Positions 1 through 11,363 of a stretch of DNA of 64,000 bases are shown piece by piece. The notes beneath the pieces are model-generated. The model had not been told where the DNA came from. It did no database searches and saw nothing but the letters and a program-made list of their open reading frames with translations. How positions within the stretch are numbered: the first letter of the stretch is position 1; each line of letters opens with the position of its first letter. A program made the position numbers and the translations under genes. Location: assembly GCF_964355755.1 (NCBI RefSeq), contig NC_092674.1:24206001-24270000 (forward strand), given 5' to 3'. The DNA is from Antedon mediterranea (Eukaryota; Echinodermata; Crinoidea; Comatulida; Antedonidae).

Positions 1-429
1 CATATTTTTAATTATATTATTGAAAACACCCAGATGGTATTACATTTTATTTATACATTTTGTTTATTCATATTTGAATCACTGTCATTGTTAGTGTTGT
101 TTTTATATTTGCATACTTTTTATTTCAAAATTACGCATCTTCTTTAACCACTAATATCAATTATTTGTTTATTAATTTGCCAAAGTAATTTATTAAAATA
201 TAATGTACCAGTGCATTGTGTTTATTCTCTGGTGAAATACTTTAATTAAAACTACGTCACTGTTTACTCTTATAACATAGCATACGCATGCAGTTTCAAT
301 TTATTTGTTTGTTATTAATTGTTTACGCCTCATGTTGTGATTGTGACGTGCCAAAATACAGTATTAAATAAATACCATCTGAAAATGTTAATAATACGAG
401 GTATAATACAAAGAATTACTTACGAAATG

Positions 430-456
430 ATATATATATATATATATATATATATA
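430..456. repeat. (TA)n microsatellite
   Basis: An uninterrupted run of alternating T and A, about 13 units. Confidence 0.9.
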
Positions 457-594
457 ATACAATTCCTTCACAAACAAATGACACTCAGCCGTTGCCAATC
501 TCTGGAAATATAATTGTCTCAGATTTAATTAATGTCTGTTTCTTGTGAAGCCTTTCTAAATGTTGTGTATTCTGGGATTTCGCTACTCTTAAAG

Positions 595-935
595 ATGTAA
601 TGTCCCCCAAAAACATGAAAAATGAAGATTAATAAAATCAGACTTTGAATATGTTATTTTGTAGTTTTAATAAAGTTAATCACTTCCATAGAAAAAAAAA
701 AACGAAAACAAACAATGTTTTCACTTGTAAAATGACAAAATAAATGATTAAATTCAACCAAAAATCCATTGGCTGGCAGCCAATTTGACAATTTTTTTGC
801 TTTAAACTACATTTTTTTTCAGGTAAATACATTTTTTTTCGACCATTAAAATGGAATATCTGTACAACAACATCTGTAAAGTATACCACAAAAGCGCTTA
901 TTATAGGCTTGACCCACGTCTTGGTTATTGCCATT
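595..935. repeat. Dispersed repeat family R1, copy 1
   Basis: This segment contains CCCCCAAAAACATGAAAA, then TTGTAGTTTTAATAAAGT and TCACTTCC. The same order of words recurs at about 35510-35760, in weaker form at 56095-56260, and partly in reverse orientation at 8040-8125. It is a non-coding dispersed repeat; the class is unknown. Confidence 0.6.
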
Positions 936-1559
936 TTTTGTGAGGCAATTCCAGTCGGCGTTTGTGTACCAACATGTTTATCTTTACCAAATCAAATTGA
1001 ATGGCCGTAATGGCAGTACATATAGGCCTATGGTTCACAATTCCTTAATTCTAAAAGCAGATATCTTACTTTAAAAGATATCTTCGTTTTCAATAGAGAT
1101 ATCGTTTATTTTAGTACAGGTATCGATAAGGTAAAGGTATTTAATTTCTTCCCAGAGCTTAACTAACTGAAGAAACTCGGATTAGGCCCTCTATAGCATT
1201 GCAGCACCTACCCAGATCAGCACACCGGGGGCATAGGCATACGTTACCAACGGCTAGTAGTTTCAAAATAGAGATGTTTTAGTTCGACAAAATCCTCAAT
1301 ATTGTATTGAATAAAATAGAGATACTCGATTCTTTTTATAGAGGTCCTCTTGCTGTCGGTCTACTTCGGCTTTATGTAAACATTATCTTATCGTTTTTCC
1401 TAAAAATATCTTTTTTAATTGAAAATATTAATTTTAAATTGTGGAGATTCTTAACCCACATGGCTACATACAGGTTTGAAAATGAACCGTTGAGCCGACG
1501 TTTTTTGAGTTGAGCTGAATGTTTGGTCATGGTCATCATCGTTAATAAACAAATTATAA

Positions 1560-1692
1560 AGCCCTGTCTACACCATCAAACTGTATTTGACAACAAAAAA
1601 AGTGATTTGTCCATATGGACGAAATGACTTTATATCACTACCATGTTTGAGCATATCACTATCATGTTTGATAGTGTAGACAGAGCTGTATA
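1560..1692. mobile_element. Small hairpin MITE with GTCTACAC termini
   Basis: The left end reads GCCCTGTCTACACCATCAAAC and the right end GTTTGATAGTGTAGACAGAGC, so the ends are imperfect inverted repeats of about 20 bases. Inside are ATATCACTACCATGTTTGA-type words that recur at 2810-2870 and 42815-42880. No coding capacity. Confidence 0.65.
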
Positions 1693-2052
1693 TACTAAAT
1701 ATTAAACCAACACAAAAATTATGATGCAATATAATTTAATTCAATCAAAAACAAGATTAAATGACATTTGATATTAATTACTTCTTCTAAATGATTTGTT
1801 GGTGTTCATCATTATGGTACGGTAATCGTTTCAGGATCATTGATTAAGAAAAGCAAAAACAAGAAAAATCAATTTTGTAAGATAAATATTCATGATTACA
1901 TGAAGGCCTATCTTCTCTCTCAATCAAATTGTATGTATTGCCCAAATTTCCGTATAAAACGGTGCATTGAAACTTGTTGTTAAAGTAAAATTAATTGTTT
2001 TGAATGCCTAATGCATATTCTACTAGGTTTAAAATATGTTGACCACTCGAAT

Positions 2053-4663
2053 TTATGCCGTACATACAACGCACGATAGCTCGTTGTTGGCGGTGTACGG
2101 TGCACACGGGAGTGAGCCGCAAGTTGAAACAACTGGATAGAGCAGGAGCCCATCTTTGTTTGCGGTGGAACCCGGTATCATTTCGGGATTCTCATCGACA
2201 CATAAGTAGTTTATTCCATAATGGCCACTATTACTACCCATCATTAAACCTTCATACTCTTTTGTCCAATCTTCAGGGCAATTTTGTTTAGCTGGGATGG
2301 TCAGAGTTGCTGATTTGCCTCGTGCACGACACACCGCACATACTGCATCTCCGTTGTTTCTTGTGGAAAACGCAGAGACATAACTGGCAGTTTCATATTC
2401 AGCACCGTATATATAACCCCGGGAACCCCCGGTTGATTGAAGTGCGGCATTGTATTCAGGTACCCTTGGCATGCATTGTGGATTTGTTCCAGCCCCTTTG
2501 TGGCTGTAGAGCCCTCCGCCGATATATCCTAATAATCAAATTGACGAGATAAACTATATTAAAATCATAAATGTATATATAAATGAACGGCATCTTCGTG
2601 AAAACGATAGTGAAGTGAATTATGTATCTAATGCTCGTGTGGTAATATGGACCTGAAGTTTAAAATATTATAATTTAGAAATGACATGATTAGTACAATT
2701 ATGACGAGTTATTCATCATGATGAATAATAAAAAAACAACAACATAACCAAGAACATCTAAAAGCTTGTATACAATGTCTAGACTATTAAACTAGTTTGA
2801 CAAATGTACCCAAATATGGTAGTGATATCTCCATATATGGTAGTGATATCTTCAAATATGGTAGTGATTATGATGTCATTGTGTCCATATATGGGAACAT
2901 CACCTTTTTTTGTCACATAAAGTATAGACAGAGCCCAACAGATTGAATTGGTGGATTGAAGGCCGAATGAATCAGTGAATGTAGACTGTTTTACAAGAAC
3001 AAATGTATAACCATCTTTAAATAAGAGTATCATTAATAATATTCAAGTGGTAAGAAAACTTGACTATAGGCCTAATAGATAAGTGTTCTAACCACTCGAA
3101 TACCGCTATTTATACAGACCCGGACATGAAGAATGAAGAACTCCCAGTCCACTGGATTTTATAGTGTTAAGATATATATTTCCGTTCATCCATTTTACAA
3201 AATAGAGTCCCGAAAGGAGGGATTGCACTGTATGTTATGAGAATATTGGTAAAGAAATTGAAAAGAAAATGAATAAATTCACACACCAGAATATACTAGG
3301 TCTGCAGACTCTGGACAGGTATTTCTACCCCACCGTGTATAAACAGTGCTGATATTGTTCATTAGCTTCAGAAACTCCTCTTTTAAACCTCTACATGGCC
3401 CATTTCCTGTGAAAAAAGCGACAGTTTAATTAATGGATCTGTAATGACGAATATAAGAAAAAACATATAATTTATAATATACCGTACACTAAGGCCCGTA
3501 TGCTTGGGAATGGGCGGTGGCAACCAAACTGGAAAAACTGAACACTTGCGGAAATGTGTTCCCCTTGTTCAAACCAGAACGCGCGTCTTAAAGGCCAGGT
3601 GCGGGCAAACAATTTCTATTGATCATACATTCCAATAAATATCGATCTATAGTTTGCACTTATATGTTTCAGAATTTTTGGGATTTTATTTGTGTTACAC
3701 GAACTTGTTGAAAATAAGCACTTTTTTATCAGTGGGGGATAGCTCAAATTACACAGTAAAATCTCTATTCTTTTGTACACAAATTTTGTAAATAGAGAGG
3801 CATTTTAAAAAGCTATGAAAAATAAACGGTGGGGTAAAAAATGTTATCAGAGCTGTCTGATTGGCCTTTAGCGGCAACATAACACCCCATCCAAAAGCAA
3901 AATGCATTTTGTTCAAAAATGAACAATGGACATTTCAAAGTGATTATCTTCCTATAATTATATTACTACTCTAAAGGCCAACTCAGACTGTGTCGTATGA
4001 AACATGTTTAATGTTTTGCCAAAAGCCAAAAGCAACGCCTGACGCTATCTCGAGACGATTCGTATCGTCGGGATCCAACTCGGACAGCACCGACGAGTCA
4101 AGACCCTTTGTCGGGCCTCGTCGTGCGACGCAGTCTGAGTTGGCGTTAATATCTAATAAATTATATACAAGGTTTAGTAATCTTACCCCTATAGCCGCCT
4201 GTAATGATGTTCCATATGTATTGCCCAACAGTGTCGATGTCCTTGCTCTTAATGGAATAGAAACATAACATAACGTTAACTTCATTGAACTAATACACTT
4301 ATTTTATGTTATTATAAGTATTATTTATCCGGAAAAGTAGTACAAACCGTACCCACTAGTGCCGGATTATCACTGCTGCTGACAGTTTTGTCCCTGCGTA
4401 CCAGATATATAATAATATAATTTTATATATATAAAAACATCAGGTAAAGAACATTAATTCTAAACCGCCCGGTGATGTACTGAAATTTAATTAATTTGAA
4501 AAAAAAAACTTTTGAAAAATAAATATATTTTTGAATAAATTGTCATTTGTTGATATTTGTAAGCAGAAATTATGTTACAGTATATACATACCTTTCTAAC
4601 ATCAGCTTCACTTAGGGCAATCATACAACAGACAAAAACCACTGCGCAACTGAATATCTTCAT
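2053..4663 (-). CDS. Gene A: short-chain collagen C4-like secreted protein, divergent paralogue
   Basis: Four coding exons on the minus strand: 4592-4663, 4187-4241, 3287-3406 and 2053-2528. All have GT-AG junctions and join in one frame of 240 codons plus TAA. The first exon is a hydrophobic signal peptide (MKIFSCAVVFVCCMIALSEA), so the product is probably secreted. Exon 2 has YIWNIITGG, the counterpart of NIWNFFFGG in the sister genes. Exon 3 has VYTRWGRNTCPESADLVYSG. The last exon carries the family domain: GYIGGG, YGAEYET, CAVC, LTIPAKQNCP, EYEGLMMG, CGSLPCAPY and the terminal SCVVC. This domain matches the C-terminal region of sponge short-chain collagen C4 and its invertebrate relatives; there is no Gly-X-Y helix. 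Unlike B, C and D, exon 3 lacks the GCP...TC pair and has instead a leucine-rich stretch (LKEEFLKLMNN). An upstream in-frame ATG at 4690 is possible; 4663 gives the cleaner signal peptide. Molecular function is unknown. Confidence 0.85.
2779..3010. repeat. MITE-related repeat in gene A intron 3
   Basis: Three near-identical tandem pieces of about 24 bases (ATATGGTAGTGATATCT-type) occur at 2816-2866, followed by sequence like the 1560-1692 MITE and ending near CAGAGCCC. It lies in the intron 2529-3286. Confidence 0.5.
3490..3960. repeat. Dispersed repeat family R2 in gene A intron 2
   Basis: The section 3620-3830 recurs in reverse complement at about 8565-8770. Shared words include ACACAGTAAAATC, AAATAGAGAGGCATTTT and ATCGATCTAT. 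It is non-coding and fills much of the intron 3407-4186. Confidence 0.6.
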
Positions 4664-4727
4664 TGTCATTCGAAGTTTGGTTTCGCACATTCAAAGTAAT
4701 GTGAATGTTATCTATTCATTTTCTAGT

Positions 4728-4740
4728 TTATATATACTAA
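4728..4740 (-). promoter_or_regulatory. Possible TATA box of gene A
   Basis: The minus strand reads TTAGTATATATAAAC about 65 bases before the ATG at 4663, similar in spacing to the clearer boxes of genes B, C and D but different in sequence. Confidence 0.4.
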
Positions 4741-4767
4741 TTGATAAAAAAACAGGTGGTGTCTTTT

Positions 4768-5328
4768 AATTATAAATGTTAATTGAATGTATACATATTA
4801 ATATCATTGTTGATCTTGTCAACATAAATTGTTTACGATTGTTTTGCCACGTGTATTTAAATATGATAACACGAACAAATAATAACAATAATTAATATCA
4901 CATAGTTACCTGTTGTTCATATTATATGTGAAATATAGTAATATTAAAGGTTAATATATAAAGTTTGAACACAGATGGTTATAGACAATGCAACTAAAGA
5001 ATTAATTATTACTTTATTTACAGTTGTTATTAACTAAGTATGTATTATTTTCCACCATAAAGTAAACACAGATAACACATTTAGATTGCTATCGTAGATA
5101 TGGATAAACATTCCCATAAAAAAACAAGGTTACATTATTTCTTGAAATGTATGTATGACGACGATGTAGATCGCCGCTGATGTATCGTATTTTTTTATTT
5201 ATAAAAGATGTATTTTCCCCCAAACCGTAAGGATAACTATACTTAAAGATACGTTGTCCCCATAAAAAAATATTTTGTTTAATGTTTTTTTAAGTATGCC
5301 ATCTTAGTTATTTACTTTGACAACAATT
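4768..5328. repeat. 561-base direct repeat flanking a LINE, left copy
   Basis: This matches 7429-7989 base for base except three substitutions, with no indels. The left edge abuts the LINE poly(A) in the right copy and the right edge (ACAACAATT) abuts the LINE 5' end, so the pair behaves as a very long target-site duplication. The segment is the 5' flank of gene A, starting about 105 bases upstream of its ATG. Confidence 0.9.
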
Positions 5329-7269
5329 ATGATGTAATAGAATATGCAGAAATGCACAACAAGCCAAACTTACTATTTTTTGTATATTTCGAAAAGGCTT
5401 TCGATAAGGTGAAATGGGACTTCCTTGATATGTGTCTTAAGAGATTTGGCTTTGGTAAAAATAGGATAAATTGGATAAAAATATTATATAAAGACATTGT
5501 TAGTTGCGTTATAAATAACGGGGTAACATCAAAATTCTTCAATTTAAAACGAGGCCTGCGTCAAGGATGTCCCTTATCCCCATATCTTTTTATAATTTGT
5601 GCAGAAACACTAGGTAACATGGTACGTCAATCAGACACATTTAAAGGTATAGAGTACAATAATGTAGACATAAGAATTAGCCAATTTGCAGATGACACTG
5701 TGTTTTTTCTCAAAGACCAAAACTCAATTAAACCGATTATAGATATACTGGATGAATTTTCTATATATTCTGGACTCAGAATTAATTATGAAAAAAGTAA
5801 CATTATGAGAATAGGATCGTTAAAACTGCGACTATAAAACGCCATCTGAGAAAAGTATTTCATGGACCAAAGGCCCAGTAAAATACTTGGGTGTTAATAT
5901 TTCTTGTAATTTTAATGATATTTTCAGACTCAATTTTCCAGATAAGGCTAAAAATGCTGAACAAGTATTAAATATGTGGAAACAACGCTCACTTACTTTG
6001 TTTGGAAAAGCAACTATTATTAAGTCACTGTTTCTCCCGATATTCACGTATGTTTTCTCAAATTTACCAGACCCACCCGATTGTTTCCTTCAAGATATTC
6101 AAAGTAAAATTTTTAAATTTATATGGAACGGAAAACCCGATAAAGTCAAAAGAAAAGTCATGCTTAACAATTTTGACGAAGGAGGGTTAAAAATTCCCCA
6201 TATTAAGAGTTACTGTACATCTCTCAAATCATGTTGGGTGAAAAGATATCTTGATGGAAATCAATCCAAGTGGAAAGTGTTTTTAAAAAGTAAGATTAAA
6301 GAGGTTGGAGGAAATATTGTTTTCGAAACCAACTTTTCTAAATCTTCAAAAATATTAAAACAATTTGAAAGGTTCCATAAAGATATACTCTCTGCGTGGA
6401 GTGAATACAATTTTGTAGAACCGTATACGATAGAGGACATCTTAAATCAATCTTTATGGAACAACTCATGTTTTGATAAAAGAGAATTTAAAGTTGAAAA
6501 AAATTGGTTGGTTAAAAATGTAAACTATGTAAAAGATATCGTGAACAAAGAAGGGAAAATATTAGAACTAGACGAATTTAACCAAAAATATAATTTTAAA
6601 CCAGACTTCTTATTATATCACCAGATTATAAATTCAATTCCAAAGCTCTGGAAACAGAAATTAATTGAACAAGGTATAAACACAACTAATGAAGTTGAAT
6701 CCAAATTACAGATATTCATTTCTGTGAAAACGAGAAATTGTCATTATATCTATAAACACATTATATTAAAAAATGTTGAAGAGCCAATTGGAATTGAATC
6801 CAAATGGGAAAAGGAGTTTGACAACAAACTTAATTGGAAAAACCTTTTCTCAAATTTACACGCCTGTACAAATGACACTAAGCTAAAAAATGTTCAATTT
6901 AAATTTATTCATCGTATAATTTATACAAATACAATGCTCTTTAAGATGTCAAAGGTCGATTTACCAATGTGTAGTTTTTGCAAGGAAAAGCAGGAAACAC
7001 TGCTACATATGTTCTTTGAATGTGATCTGGTAAAGAAAATTTGGGAAAATGTAAAACAATATATGTATCGAAATATCAACAATAACTTAATTATCACCAA
7101 AGAAAGTATATGTTTTGGTTTTGGAAAAACACACAGTGATGAAAACATTTTAATTTTAATTACAAAGTGGTACATATTTAGTTGCAAAATCAAAAAACAA
7201 TTACTTAATTATAATCATTTATTTCACATTTACCAAAAATACAAGGCAACCATATTATTAGCAAAATGA
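5328..7269 (+). pseudogene. LINE reverse transcriptase and C-terminal zinc-knuckle region, broken
   Basis: Two open segments (5328-5837 and about 5822-7269) belong to one protein split by a one-base-type frameshift near 5822-5840. Visible RT motifs are FEKAFDKVKWDFL (motif A), GLRQGCPLSPYLFIICAE (motif B) and FADDTVFF (motif C). The C-terminal part has CSFCKEKQETLLHMFFEC, the CCHC-like zf-RVT motif usual in L1/Tx1-group ORF2. In motif A the residue before FEKAFD is Tyr where the family has the catalytic Asp, so the enzyme would be dead even without the frameshift. The endonuclease and the N-terminal RT part are missing. Confidence 0.85.
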
Positions 7270-7430
7270 TTATTATTAAGTGTATTTTTGCGATACATTA
7301 TTTTTTTTCTTTAATTTCATTACTCTCTTATTTTTGAGAGTATTATATCGTTTTAATAGTTACGTTGCCTTTATATATTAATTTTGTATTATGTATGTGA
7401 TGAAATGAAATAAAAAAAAAAAAAAAAAAA
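5329..7430 (+). mobile_element. 5'-truncated L1/Tx1-like LINE insertion
   Basis: The sequence enters inside the reverse-transcriptase domain, runs to a stop at 7269, then has a short 3' UTR ending in an A-rich tail (about 7410-7430). 5' truncation plus a poly(A) tail is typical of target-primed reverse transcription. Both sides are bounded by the 561-base direct repeats. Confidence 0.85.
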
Positions 7431-7989
7431 TTATAAATGTTAATTGAATGTATGCATATTAATATCATTGTTGATCTTGTCAACATAAATTGTTTACGAT
7501 TGTTTTGCCACGTGTATTTAAATATGATAACACGAACAAATAATAACAATAATTAATATCACATAGTTACCTGTTGTTCATATTATATGTGAAATATAGT
7601 AATATTAAAGGTTAATATATAAAGTTTGAACACAGATGGTTATAGACAATGCAACTAAAGAATTAATTATTACTTTATTTACAGTTGTTATTAACTAAGT
7701 ATGTATTATTTTCCACCATAAAGTAAACACAGATAACACATTTAGATTGCTATCGTAGATATGGATAAACATTTCCATAAAAAAACAAGGTTACATTATT
7801 TCTGGAAATGTATGTATGACGACGATGTAGATCGCCGCTGATGTATCGTATTTTTTTATTTATAAAAGATGTATTTTCCCCCAAACCGTAAGGATAACTA
7901 TACTTAAAGATACGTTGTCCCCATAAAAAAATATTTTGTTTAATGTTTTTTTAAGTATGCCATCTTAGTTATTTACTTTGACAACAATT
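7429..7989. repeat. 561-base direct repeat flanking a LINE, right copy
   Basis: Right partner of 4768-5328. It begins directly after the LINE poly(A) and ends ACAACAATT, followed by unique sequence. The three differences (for example ATACATATT versus ATGCATATT) suggest a recent event. Confidence 0.9.
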
Positions 7990-8034
7990 TTTATTTACTT
8001 GAAAAACTGTAGTTTAAAGCAAACAAATACTGTA

Positions 8035-8140
8035 GTAACAATGATTTAACCGTTTATTTGGTCTTTTCATACGGAAGTGAAACTAATCTTCATTTTCATG
8101 TTTTTTGGGGATAGTACATCTTTCCTCCGTGCTTAAACAA
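8035..8140. repeat. Fragment of repeat family R1, reverse orientation
   Basis: The words CGGAAGTGAAACTAATCTTC and TTTTCATGTTTTTTGGGG are reverse complements of the R1 words seen at 595-700. Confidence 0.4.
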
Positions 8141-8164
8141 AGCCCTGCTAAACAATTTGCTTTT

Positions 8165-8345
8165 ACATTTTTAACCTTGGTTTCCACTAGAGAGAGATGA
8201 AACGAAAAGGCGTAGACGAATTTAAAACGAATTTACCAATGACAAGCGACAGTTCAAATAATCCATCTTTTGTGATTAGTCAAATCACTTACGTCACGCT
8301 TACGTAAGCCTACGTCCCTGTGTTGCATCTCCAGTGGAAACCAAT
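8165..8345. mobile_element. Hairpin MITE, family HP1, copy 1
   Basis: The termini are CCTTGGTTTCCACTAGA and CAGTGGAAACCAA. The interior has ACCAATGACAAGCGACAGTT and GTGATTAGTCAAATCACTTACG. Related hairpins occur at about 31765-31930, 36970-37085, 42431-42613, 45352-45465 and 54370-54495. Confidence 0.6.
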
Positions 8346-8559
8346 AATCAAAGCTTGGGCACAGGCATGAATTTTAAATATAATATGTATTACAGACATC
8401 ACAACGAAAAAACATGAATTGTAATTAAAATGGCCAAATACACAATTTGGCAAAAGTCTGCTATGAAAGCCAGACTTTCTTTTTTCAGTAGTTGGGTAGT
8501 TTAACCAATGTATACCATATTTGGTGACTCCCTAGAAAGTAAAATCAAATTTGAAAAAA

Positions 8560-8770
8560 GGTGGTGGGTATTAGTGGATACCGTTTATTTTTCCTAATTG
8601 TTTCAAAATGCCTCTCTATTTACAACGTTTATGTACAAAAGAATATGGATTTTACTGTGTAATTTGAACTATCCTCAACTGATAAGAAAATGCTTATTTT
8701 CATCAAATTCATGTAGAATAATAAAAATGCTCAAAACAATAGATCGATAATTATTAGAATGTATGATCAA
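8560..8770. repeat. Dispersed repeat family R2, inverted copy
   Basis: Reverse-complement match to 3620-3830 with scattered differences (for example AAAATGCCTCTCTATTTAC and GATTTTACTGTGTAATTTGA). Confidence 0.6.
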
Positions 8771-8889
8771 ATGTTTTTCCCTCACATTGCATTTTTAAAA
8801 GAGGTGTCGATGGAACAAACATACACAAAATCTCACATAATAATGACTTGGATACCTGGTATTATTGCTTTTTCAATATTTAACATCTG

Positions 8890-9180
8890 GAGCACTAATT
8901 GCTCCAGGAAAACTTTCCTGATAATCTGTTCATTTTTGTTTGGAAAACAGATGAATTCTTATAATTCGAAGGTATGTTAATGGGGTGAGGATTTAGATCG
9001 TTTTGCAGTCTAGTGTTATATATATGAATATGTTGAATCTTTAGGTGTTTTGGGAGACTATTCCATGTTGTTAGTCCTCTGTAAGTGATCGATTGCTGTG
9101 GTGTTGTGCTTTCTTTCTTGGAAGATTGGAAGTCAGATTTTAAATCTAGTATCATAATGATGAATAGAACTATTTCGATA
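8890..9180 (-). pseudogene. LINE 3'-end remnant
   Basis: The minus-strand translation contains SITYRGLTTWNSLPKHLK, the pattern near the C-terminus of jockey/CR1-type LINE reverse transcriptases (…YRG…WNSLP…). Stops and missing domains show it is a fragment. A second diverged copy lies at 10205-10470. Confidence 0.6.
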
Positions 9181-9339
9181 AAAAAATAACAGATGTGTCG
9201 TTCTTATATTGTTTTCGCATTGTTATTAATAATCTGATTTTACATTACTGGTGATCTTGATAAAATAAATAAAATCAATCAATTAATTATATAGAAACTA
9301 TACCATTTCAAATATAAGATCTCTTTACAATTGTGTATA

Positions 9340-9500
9340 ATTAAATAATAACAAATGAACAAATAATAATGGTAATTAATATCACATGGTTACCTATGTT
9401 CATATTATATTTAAAGTAAACTAATATTAAAGTTAATATACAAAGTTTCAACACAGATGGTTCTAGACAATACTAAACTAACTAACTAAAGAATTAATCG
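9340..9500. repeat. Older diverged third copy of part of the gene A upstream segment
   Basis: The words ACAAATAATAAT, AATTAATATCACATGGTTACC, GTTCATATTATAT, CACAGATGGTT and TAGACAAT appear in the same order as in 4870-5010 and 7530-7670, with clearly more divergence. Confidence 0.6.
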
Positions 9501-10204
9501 AAGTATATTGATCAAAACGTCCAACTAAATATACATTGTGTACCGCAAACATTATATTAACATACCTAACGATTGTTTATTAAATATTTATCAATTTCTG
9601 TTTGCTGTTGTTTTGTTTATTATTTAAATTATTTTGCATTTGCAATTATATTAACGTAAACATGGACAAGTCTGCATAACTTTTATAATTATGTAGAACA
9701 ATGCTTCGTGTCGCTCTTTCGTTAACAACATTTTTTACAATTTTTAGATTTTTTGGACGAAAGAAGCTTTTGGCCTCTTTTGGCATTTCTTGGCGCAATC
9801 AAGCCATTTGATGTTGTCCGTGTTTGTAATTGTAATTGCCAAAATTAATAAAATATAAAGAAATAAAATCAACTATAGATATCTATTATCTATGTATTAC
9901 AATATGTACCGTACGTTATGTTGCATATACCGATATAAATTCAGCTCATTTATTCAAATATCGAGAAATAATAGTATATAAGATGAATAAATGTTAAAGA
10001 GGACCAATAATGCATTAAATATATACAGTCAGTCGGTAACATGATATTAACAATAAGATATTTGAAGAAGACAAAAAGGCAGCCAAAATATAAATTAAAT
10101 GCCTTCAGGAATTCAGCCCTTTAACTTAAGCTACAATGAAGCAGGATTGGAGTAGTAATGATAATGTAATAAAAAACAATAAATAAATAGTAGTTTTTTT
10201 TTAC
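9501..10204. other. AT-rich intergenic sequence
   Basis: I see no coding exon, RNA gene or well-defined repeat here. Confidence 0.5.
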
Positions 10205-10920
10205 TATGGGAATGTATTATATTGTGAATTCTTATTATTTGAAGATATGTTAGTAGGGTGAGGATTTAGATCGTTTGTAGTTTAATGTTTATATTATAAT
10301 ATATTTTTGATTTTTTAAAGATGAATAATGGTTTGAAATCTTTTAGATGCTTTGGGAGACTATTCCATATTTGTTAGTCCTCTGTAAGTGATCGATTGTT
10401 GTGCTTTTGTGGTTTTTTTCTTGGAAGATTGGAAGTCAAATGTAAATCTAGTATTATAATGATGAAGAGAACTATTTAGATAAAAGTGGATGAGAGAGTT
10501 CTATTGAGAAACTTAAACATAAACTCAGCAATTGCTTTAGCATAAAGCTTAAACACGTTTAGCGAATTAGATTGGTTTTTAGGTTTTGAGAAATAAAGTT
10601 GATGGGCTTTGAAAATTATACGCATATAGATTTCTTTTGAAGTTTACAAATTTTATCAAGATAAGTAGTACACGCAGATCCCCAGATTTCAATGGCGTAC
10701 GTAATGAAGGAGATATTGTATAAAATATTGTATGGCAGATTATGTTAAAGTTTGTTTTTTCGTAATTCAAATAACTTTTGATATTTTTAATGCAGTTACA
10801 TTAATGTGATAGCTAAACGAAAGACATTCATCAAAATAGACAAGAAATTTACATTTGTCAACTTGTTCAAGGATATAATAGTACGCTTGCCCCTGAGTTA
10901 ATACGTTTAAATAGTGTAGA
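10205..10920 (-). pseudogene. Degenerate LINE reverse-transcriptase remnant
   Basis: The minus strand at about 10620-10700 translates to AIEIWGSACTTYLDKICKLQ, which fits the …WG…L..L..LQK… segment after the RT palm in jockey/CR1-type LINEs. Frames break repeatedly. The lower part matches the 8940-9180 remnant. It fills most of the gap before gene B. Confidence 0.6.
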
Positions 10921-11363
10921 TTCTATACAATTATAGGTATTTAGGTCTATATGTAGTCGTACTTGTTTCTATGTGGGTATTGACAAAAGAACTTTAATGA
11001 AATGAGATACAGGTAGGTACTGTAGTAGATACAGTATAAATCTTTATTGATTTGAAGAATATTGACATTTCGTGGAGATTACATCCACTTCTACTTCGTC
11101 CATACAATCCAATTTAAAACATGTTAAAGTTATTAAATCAAGTAGACTAGTTGTTTAAGAAAAAAAATGCTATAGCTCTTATTACAGGAATTTATATTTT
11201 TCTTATTGTAGCGCCACCAGAATGTTTACCTTTGATAAAACAAACAGCTTTTACAAAAATAGTGGTGCCATTTGCATATAGATACTTTTTAAACAATTGA
11301 AATGCCAATCAGTACAATATAATTCGGTAATAAAGAAAATTAATTCATGATTTTTACTAGTAT

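Larger units (their letters stand above)
1..2052. other. AT-rich intergenic sequence, no gene seen
   Basis: I see no convincing coding exon on either strand; the short open frames are low complexity. The stretch holds a TA microsatellite, one copy of dispersed repeat family R1 and one small hairpin MITE, listed separately. It is the 3' flank of gene A, which ends at 2053 on the minus strand. Confidence 0.6.

Noticed and set aside
2055-2552. Plus-strand open frames across the last exon of gene A
   Set aside because: They are antisense to a conserved, correctly spliced exon and have no family motifs.
8880-8910. Palindrome TGGAGCACTAATTGCTCCA as a fourth mini-palindrome
   Set aside because: There is no flanking direct repeat, and it lies at the edge of a LINE remnant.
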